Source of the DNA: DATGIQ01 sp035295665
GTDB taxonomy: Bacteria > Planctomycetota > Planctomycetia > Gemmatales > Gemmataceae
Length of the DNA stretch: 17,486 bases
NCBI GenBank assembly: GCA_035295665.1
Contig: DATGIQ010000184.1
Coordinates: forward strand, 1-17,486
Direction of reading: 5' to 3'
Part shown: positions 13,241 through 17,486 of the stretch, in pieces
How positions within the stretch are numbered: the first letter of the stretch is position 1
Layout of the letters: each line of letters begins with the position of its first letter
The notes under the pieces: model-generated
Databases searched by the model: none
Told to the model about the DNA's origin: nothing
The model's input: the letters and a program-made list of their open reading frames with translations, nothing else
Made by a program: the position numbers and the translations under genes

Positions 13241-16200
13241 ATGACATGGACAAAATCCCGGCGAGCAGGGCAGCGATGGTCGAGGGCGCGGACCGCCACG
13301 TTTCGGCCACGGCTGGAACTGCTTGAAGATCGAGTGCAACCGGGTGATACCGTCCTTGGCATCTCGGTCATGGCGCTTGGGGGATTGGGTTTCTCCTTTT
13401 GGGACAAGCCCGTGCACGGATGGCAAGATAACCCGTTCTCCAGCTGGGACGGCTCGAATTCGCTGGCCCCGATGGCTTTCACGAGGTGTTTTCCAAGCGC
13501 CGAAGCCGCTCGCAATGCGATTCGTGAGGGTGCTCCAAGCGATTGGATGATGCAGACAGCCGGTGCGTTCAGCGTTGCGCTGGCTGGGAGCAAGGAAGCC
13601 GGGGCAGGACCAAGGGCGCTGCAGCGGCTGGGCGGCCCGGATTGGGTTGTCTCCACGGTGTCGGCGGAAGCAGGGGGCGGAACGGGTGCTGGGAGCGTGA
13701 TTTTGGGGCAGGACCCTGGCATAGCGGTCTCTGTGCTTGCCCTGGCGGAGATCGGTCAGGCTGTCGGGCGCACTCCGCTGGGGTTGGCGGCCGCTTCCCC
13801 GCTGTCCTTCGATGGCTCCTCGGGTCAGTTAGCAATCCGAACTGTGGGTGGGGAGCACACCGTCCGCGAGGCGCTCACTGCCGACGGTTTCGTGGATGTG
13901 ACGCTCGATGGTCAAGAGCATTCGAGCAATCCACGCTCCGCATCCTTTGATGGCGCGATCGCTGGCGCAAGCGGAGCCACGCTTGCCGGCATTCGCTTCG
14001 ACGGGAGCGGTCAGGATACGCTGACCCTGGGATCCCAGCATCTCGCGAACGGCTTCACGCTCCAGGCCGCCGGCGCGACGGTGTTAACCGAGAATGTAGC
14101 TGCGGCGGGTCCCCTGATGATTCAGGCACCCAACATTACGGTCAACGGCACGTTGCAGGGTAGCAGTGTGTCCCTGGCGGCTTCGGCCTGGGTCAACGTG
14201 AATGCCGCTGGCCGCATCGGAAGCGGGACAGCAGTTTCAGGTAGCGATATCGGAATCGCTGCGGACGTGTTCGTCAATAGCGGTCAACTGCACGCCGATG
14301 GCCCGAGTGGCGGACAGATCGATATTCAGGCAAACAAGATCCTGAACGCCGGACCGATCACCGCGGAGGCGACGGGACCAAGCATGAACGGCGGCCAGGT
14401 GCACATCGCGTTCACGGATTCGTATGTGGCCACAACCGCAGCCGTGATTTCGGCCGGAAGCGCGACGGGTCGCAGCGGTTCGTTAACCGTCAACGGCGGC
14501 AGTACGGGTCGCCTATACAGTAGCGGCCGTCACATGGCGACGGGTTCGGTGGGCGGGAGCATCGATCTGCTCGGCCGGGAAGTTGTCCTCTCCGGCGCCA
14601 CGGTGGACGCCTCCGGTGAGAGGGGCGGCGGCTCGGTACGCATTGGGGGCGATGTGCAGGCCCGCGACCCCTCCTTTGCCAATACGCAAACGGTAACAAT
14701 TACGCCAGCCAGCACCATCCGGGCCGATGCTGTGCGTTCGGGCGCTGGAGGTCGGGTGTCCATCTGGGCGGACCAAAGTACATCCTTCGCAGGCAGCGTT
14801 TCCGCTCGGGGCGGACCGGCTGGCGGCTCGGGTGGTTTGATCGAAGTCTCCGGCAAAGGAGACTTGACGTACGCGGCCTCGGCGGACGCAAGCGCGCCGT
14901 CCGGAAAGAGCGGCACGCTGCTGCTGGATCCCAAGAACATCATCATTAGCGACACTCTCACCGGCATTTTCCCGCAGTTTGACCTGATCGATCCTCATCC
15001 CACGGCGGGGGACAGCTTTGGCAGCATCGTATCGGTCGTCGGCAATGGCAACGTCGTGGTGGCGAATCCCCCTGACGATTTCGGTGGTCCGGGGGCGGGG
15101 GCTGTGTATCTGTTTGATGGATCCAGTGGAGCTCTGGTCAGTTCGCTCATCGGCAGCCACGCCAATGATGCCGTGGGATCGGCTATCTACTCCTACAGTC
15201 CTATTGTGCGCTTGACCAACGGTAACTACCTGGTTGTAAGCCCGGGCTGGAATAGTAATCGCGGAGCCGTTACCTGGGCGAGTGGCCGCACCGGGATAAG
15301 CGGAGTCGTTTCCGACGGCAACAGCCTCGTTGGTAGCAATCCTGGCAACGAGTACACAGGTGACATGGTGGGCGTTTTCGGATACGTCTTCCCCTTGAGC
15401 AATGGCAACTACGTGGTAGGAAGTCGCAATGGTGGTGATGGCGCAGTCACCTGGGGCAACGGCAACATCGGAATCAGCGGCATTGTTACTGAGGCGAACA
15501 GCCTCATCGGCGGCGGCAGCATTGTCCTCTTGACCAATGGCAACTACTTGGTCGTAAACCCGGGCTGGAACGGCGGTCGCGGGGCAGTCACCTGGGGTGA
15601 TGGCACTACCGGCATCCGCGGCATGGTGTCCGCCGGCAACAGCCTCGTCGGCGGTAATCCGGGTGATTATCTGGGTTTATCTGTGACTTCTGCTCATTAT
15701 TCAGCGTATTCCGTGTTCGCCTTGAGCAATGGCAACTACATCGTCGTTAGTAATGCGTGGAACGGCTATCGCGGTGCGGTAACGTGGGGCGACGGCAACA
15801 CAGGAATCAGCGGCATCGTTTCTGAGGTGAACAGCCTCGTTGGCAGCACACCTGGCGACGGCGATCCCAGGAGCGCGAACTCCGGGGATCTCGTGGGGTT
15901 TGGCATCACTTTTCTGCCGAACGGCAACTACGTGGTCAAGAGTCCCGATTGGAATGAGCAGCGCGGCGCCGTAACGTGGGGTAACGGCCGTGCCAGTGTG
16001 AGTGGCACCGTCTCCGCTGCCAACAGTCTCGTGGGGACCGACCCTGGAGATTTGTCCTTTTCCACGTCCGTCACGCCCTTGAGTGACAGTAACTACCTCG
16101 TCTTAAGCCCGAACTGGAATAACCAGCGCGGTGCGGCAACCTGGGCCAACGGCAGCACCGGAATTAGTGGACCGATCTCTGCCGTGAATAGCCTCGTCGG

Positions 16201-16603
16201 CAGCAATCCTGGGGATCAAGTATCGTCCGGTTACCCGTACCTCACGTCTTTGCGGAACGGTAACTACGTGATCGAAAGCCCGCTCTGGAACAGCGCGCGC
16301 GGAGCGGCCACTTGGGGAGATGCGAGCTCGGGAGTGCGCGGGGTTGTCTCGGAGGCCAACAGCTTGATCGGCAGCAACCCTGGCGATTCTGTAGGCTTGT
16401 CCGGTACTCCCTTGAGCAACGGTAACTTCCTCGTGCAAAGTGACATGTGGAACGGCGGCCGCGGGGCGCTTACGTGGGGCAATGGTAGTACGGGGATCAC
16501 AGGCACCCTCTCGGCTGCCAATAGTCTCATCGGTGGCAGCGCCGGAGATCAGGTGCGGTTCCTGGGTCATTCCCTTGACCAACGGCAACTACGTCGTCGA
16601 TAG
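13241..16603 (+). CDS. Giant repeat adhesin, FhaB-like, 5' part up to a frameshift
   Basis: The frame from 13241 gives 1120 residues before a TAG at 16601-16603 reached through a frameshift near 16568. The ATG at 13241 has AGGTG five bases upstream; a longer frame from 13091 looks non-coding. Order: a basic N-terminus with LELLEDRVQPG (25-35), a motif recurring at the start of large planctomycete surface proteins, then a hydrophobic stretch (VLGISVMALGGLGFSF). Residues about 190-300 contain LDGQEHSSNP and FDGSGQDTLTLGSQ. Residues about 300-570 are a right-handed beta-helix region like cyanobacterial filamentous-haemagglutinin proteins (VDASGERGGGSVRIGGD, GGRVSIWADQSTSFAGSVSA, GGLIEVSGKGDLTYA, GTLLLDPKNIIISD). 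Residues about 575-655 resemble FG-GAP strands (GAGAVYLFDGSSGALVSSL). From residue 658 the repeats begin. Predicted to be exported and surface-bound. Whether the frameshift is real or a sequencing error decides if this is a pseudogene. Confidence 0.85.
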   Translation: MTWTKSRRAGQRWSRARTATFRPRLELLEDRVQPGDTVLGISVMALGGLGFSFWDKPVHGWQDNPFSSWDGSNSLAPMAFTRCFPSAEAARNAIREGAPSDWMMQTAGAFSVALAGSKEAGAGPRALQRLGGPDWVVSTVSAEAGGGTGAGSVILGQDPGIAVSVLALAEIGQAVGRTPLGLAAASPLSFDGSSGQLAIRTVGGEHTVREALTADGFVDVTLDGQEHSSNPRSASFDGAIAGASGATLAGIRFDGSGQDTLTLGSQHLANGFTLQAAGATVLTENVAAAGPLMIQAPNITVNGTLQGSSVSLAASAWVNVNAAGRIGSGTAVSGSDIGIAADVFVNSGQLHADGPSGGQIDIQANKILNAGPITAEATGPSMNGGQVHIAFTDSYVATTAAVISAGSATGRSGSLTVNGGSTGRLYSSGRHMATGSVGGSIDLLGREVVLSGATVDASGERGGGSVRIGGDVQARDPSFANTQTVTITPASTIRADAVRSGAGGRVSIWADQSTSFAGSVSARGGPAGGSGGLIEVSGKGDLTYAASADASAPSGKSGTLLLDPKNIIISDTLTGIFPQFDLIDPHPTAGDSFGSIVSVVGNGNVVVANPPDDFGGPGAGAVYLFDGSSGALVSSLIGSHANDAVGSAIYSYSPIVRLTNGNYLVVSPGWNSNRGAVTWASGRTGISGVVSDGNSLVGSNPGNEYTGDMVGVFGYVFPLSNGNYVVGSRNGGDGAVTWGNGNIGISGIVTEANSLIGGGSIVLLTNGNYLVVNPGWNGGRGAVTWGDGTTGIRGMVSAGNSLVGGNPGDYLGLSVTSAHYSAYSVFALSNGNYIVVSNAWNGYRGAVTWGDGNTGISGIVSEVNSLVGSTPGDGDPRSANSGDLVGFGITFLPNGNYVVKSPDWNEQRGAVTWGNGRASVSGTVSAANSLVGTDPGDLSFSTSVTPLSDSNYLVLSPNWNNQRGAATWANGSTGISGPISAVNSLVGSNPGDQVSSGYPYLTSLRNGNYVIESPLWNSARGAATWGDASSGVRGVVSEANSLIGSNPGDSVGLSGTPLSNGNFLVQSDMWNGGRGALTWGNGSTGITGTLSAANSLIGGSAGDQVRFLGHSLDQRQLRRR

Positions 16604-17486
16604 TCCGAGTTGGAACGGCCAGCGCGGCGCTGTGACCTGGGGTAACGGCAATAGGGAGATGATCGGGAACGTTTCCGCTGCCAATAGCCTGGTCGGCAGC
16701 GACAGCGGGGACGGCGAGTTTACATTCGTTGCTCCCTTGAGCAACGGCAACTACGTCGTGAGCAGTTCCAACTGGAGCTCCAGGCGGGGTGCAGTGACCT
16801 GGGGTAACGGTGGCATGGGGATCAGTGGAACCATCTCTGCCGCCAACAGCCTCGTAGGGACCAATCCCGCTGACGTCGTGGGCAGAGACATCATGCCCTT
16901 GCCCAACGGCAACTTTTTGGTCGAAAGCCCGTCCTGGAACGGCAGTCGCGGGGCAGTAACTTGGGGCGACGGCAGCAGGGGGGTTAGCGGCACCATCTCT
17001 GCTGCCAATAGCCTCGTCGGCGACAGCCCTGGAGATGATGTGGGCGCCTTCGACGACTCTTTTCAGTCCATCATCCTCTTGACCAACGGCAACTATGTGA
17101 TCGATAGTCCCTACTGGAACAGCAAGCGCGGCGCAGTCACCTGGGGCAATGCCAGTAGTGGGGTTAGCGGCAGCATCTCTGCTGCCAATAGCCTCGTCGG
17201 CAGCAGCGCTGGCGAGCTGATTGGCGGCTACTATGAACTCGTTGGGGGTGACCGTTTCCATTTTCCATACGTAGGTGTAATTAAAAATGTAATACCGTTG
17301 CAGGACGGGAACTACGTGGTCGCGAGCCCGCTCTGGAATGGCGAGCGCGGGGCGGTCACGTGGGGCAATGGCACGACCGGCCTCACCGGCACCATCTCCG
17401 AAGGCAACAGTGTTATCGGCAGTAACCCTGAAGATGCAATCGGAACCTTTGGGGGGGGATACTATCAAGGGGCTTATCTGACGTCG
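15212..17486 (+). repeat. At least 13 tandem protein repeats of about 50-70 residues
   Basis: Each unit reads: NGNYVV, then SP-x-WN, RGAVTWG-NG, about six residues, a G-x-V/I-S segment, NSLVG and a variable GD-rich linker. Eight units lie before the frame break (NGN cores near 15218, 15399, 15536, 15726, 15918, 16086, 16254, 16419) and five after it (near 16581, 16740, 16899, 17082, 17307). The pattern matches repeats I associate with DUF5649 in haemagglutinin-like proteins of cyanobacteria and Chloroflexi (recalled, not searched). Linker length varies from about 5 to 25 residues. Units are mostly diverged at DNA level, so the array is old, with one recent copy event. Confidence 0.85.
16569..17486 (+). 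CDS. Continuation of the repeat adhesin after the frameshift, cut by window edge
   Basis: In the next frame an uninterrupted reading of 306 codons runs from 16569 to the right edge and contains five more repeat units of exactly the same kind, starting IPLTNGNYVVDSPSWN. There is no start codon with a ribosome site at its beginning, so it is not an independent gene but the rest of the protein that begins at 13241. Skipping one base (for example the C at 16568) joins the two frames as GDQVRFLG-IPLTNGN, which matches other unit junctions such as SVGLSGTPLSNGN. Unit 12 carries a longer, AT-richer linker (about 17225-17300). A run of eight G lies at 17451-17458. The stop codon and the C-terminus are outside the window. 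Confidence 0.75.
   Translation, partial: MPLTNGNYVVDSPSWNGQRGAVTWGNGNREMIGNVSAANSLVGSDSGDGEFTFVAPLSNGNYVVSSSNWSSRRGAVTWGNGGMGISGTISAANSLVGTNPADVVGRDIMPLPNGNFLVESPSWNGSRGAVTWGDGSRGVSGTISAANSLVGDSPGDDVGAFDDSFQSIILLTNGNYVIDSPYWNSKRGAVTWGNASSGVSGSISAANSLVGSSAGELIGGYYELVGGDRFHFPYVGVIKNVIPLQDGNYVVASPLWNGERGAVTWGNGTTGLTGTISEGNSVIGSNPEDAIGTFGGGYYQGAYLTS

Noticed and set aside
16560..16575. Programmed ribosomal frameshift as explanation of the frame break
   Set aside because: There is no slippery run, rare-codon pause or clear downstream structure at this point, so a mutation or read error is more likely. Not excluded experimentally.
16527..17468. A minus-strand 313-codon frame with its own internal repeats
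   Set aside because: The repeats are only the mirror of the sense-strand NGNYVV repeats; no start signal is seen.
15212..17486. CRISPR array or DNA satellite
   Set aside because: The regular periodicity is at protein level; DNA units differ widely, there are no short identical repeats with unique spacers, and the reading frame is open throughout apart from one break.

Overview
The window is GC-rich chromosomal DNA from a planctomycete, most likely of the Gemmata type (Gemmatales). The evidence is gene content: a DUF1549/DUF1553 gene directly followed by a DUF1501 gene, a second DUF1501 gene with a twin-arginine leader, a very large protein whose N-terminus carries a LELLEDR motif (a recurring mark of large planctomycete surface proteins), and several small proteins without a general bacterial name. 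This assignment rests on recognised families and was not searched. No rRNA, tRNA, CRISPR array, insertion sequence or phage gene was found.

Layout. (1) 1-434 (+) is the 3' end of a gene resembling LptA/OstA-type envelope proteins. (2) 3720 down to 490 (-) is a run of four genes: a polytopic GT-C (family 39-like) glycosyltransferase, an ECF sigma factor, a cysteine-free membrane anti-sigma factor overlapping it by ATGA, and a small secreted protein. The last three look like one transcription unit. (3) 3972-4397 (+) encodes a 141-residue protein with an extreme acidic block followed by a lysine block. (4) 5809 down to 4481 (-) is an unpaired DUF1501 gene, divergent from two translationally coupled small unknown genes (5955-6146 and 6143-6451, +). 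These converge, with a 3-base gap, on an acyl-lipid/acyl-CoA desaturase (7390 to 6455, -). (5) 7567-10855 (+) is the DUF1549/DUF1553 plus DUF1501 pair. It ends at a perfect 25-bp inverted repeat that separates it from (6) a convergent S9 prolyl-oligopeptidase-type exported peptidase (13049 to 10977, -). (7) 13241 to the right edge (+) is a giant secreted adhesin-like protein: LEDR motif, FhaB-like beta-helix region, an FG-GAP-like stretch, then at least 13 repeats of about 50-70 residues. The reading frame is broken by one extra base near 16568 and the repeats resume in the next frame to the window edge.

Functionally the window is dominated by the cell envelope: outer-membrane transport, glycosyl transfer, envelope-stress-type sigma control, lipid desaturation, exported enzymes and a surface adhesin. 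Convincing sigma70-like promoters (17-bp spacing) precede the desaturase, the DUF1549 gene and the S9 peptidase, and each agrees with the start codon chosen from the Shine-Dalgarno position. The most interesting points are the frame-broken repeat adhesin, the nested inverted repeat at 10878-10948, and the sigma/anti-sigma/secreted-protein unit.
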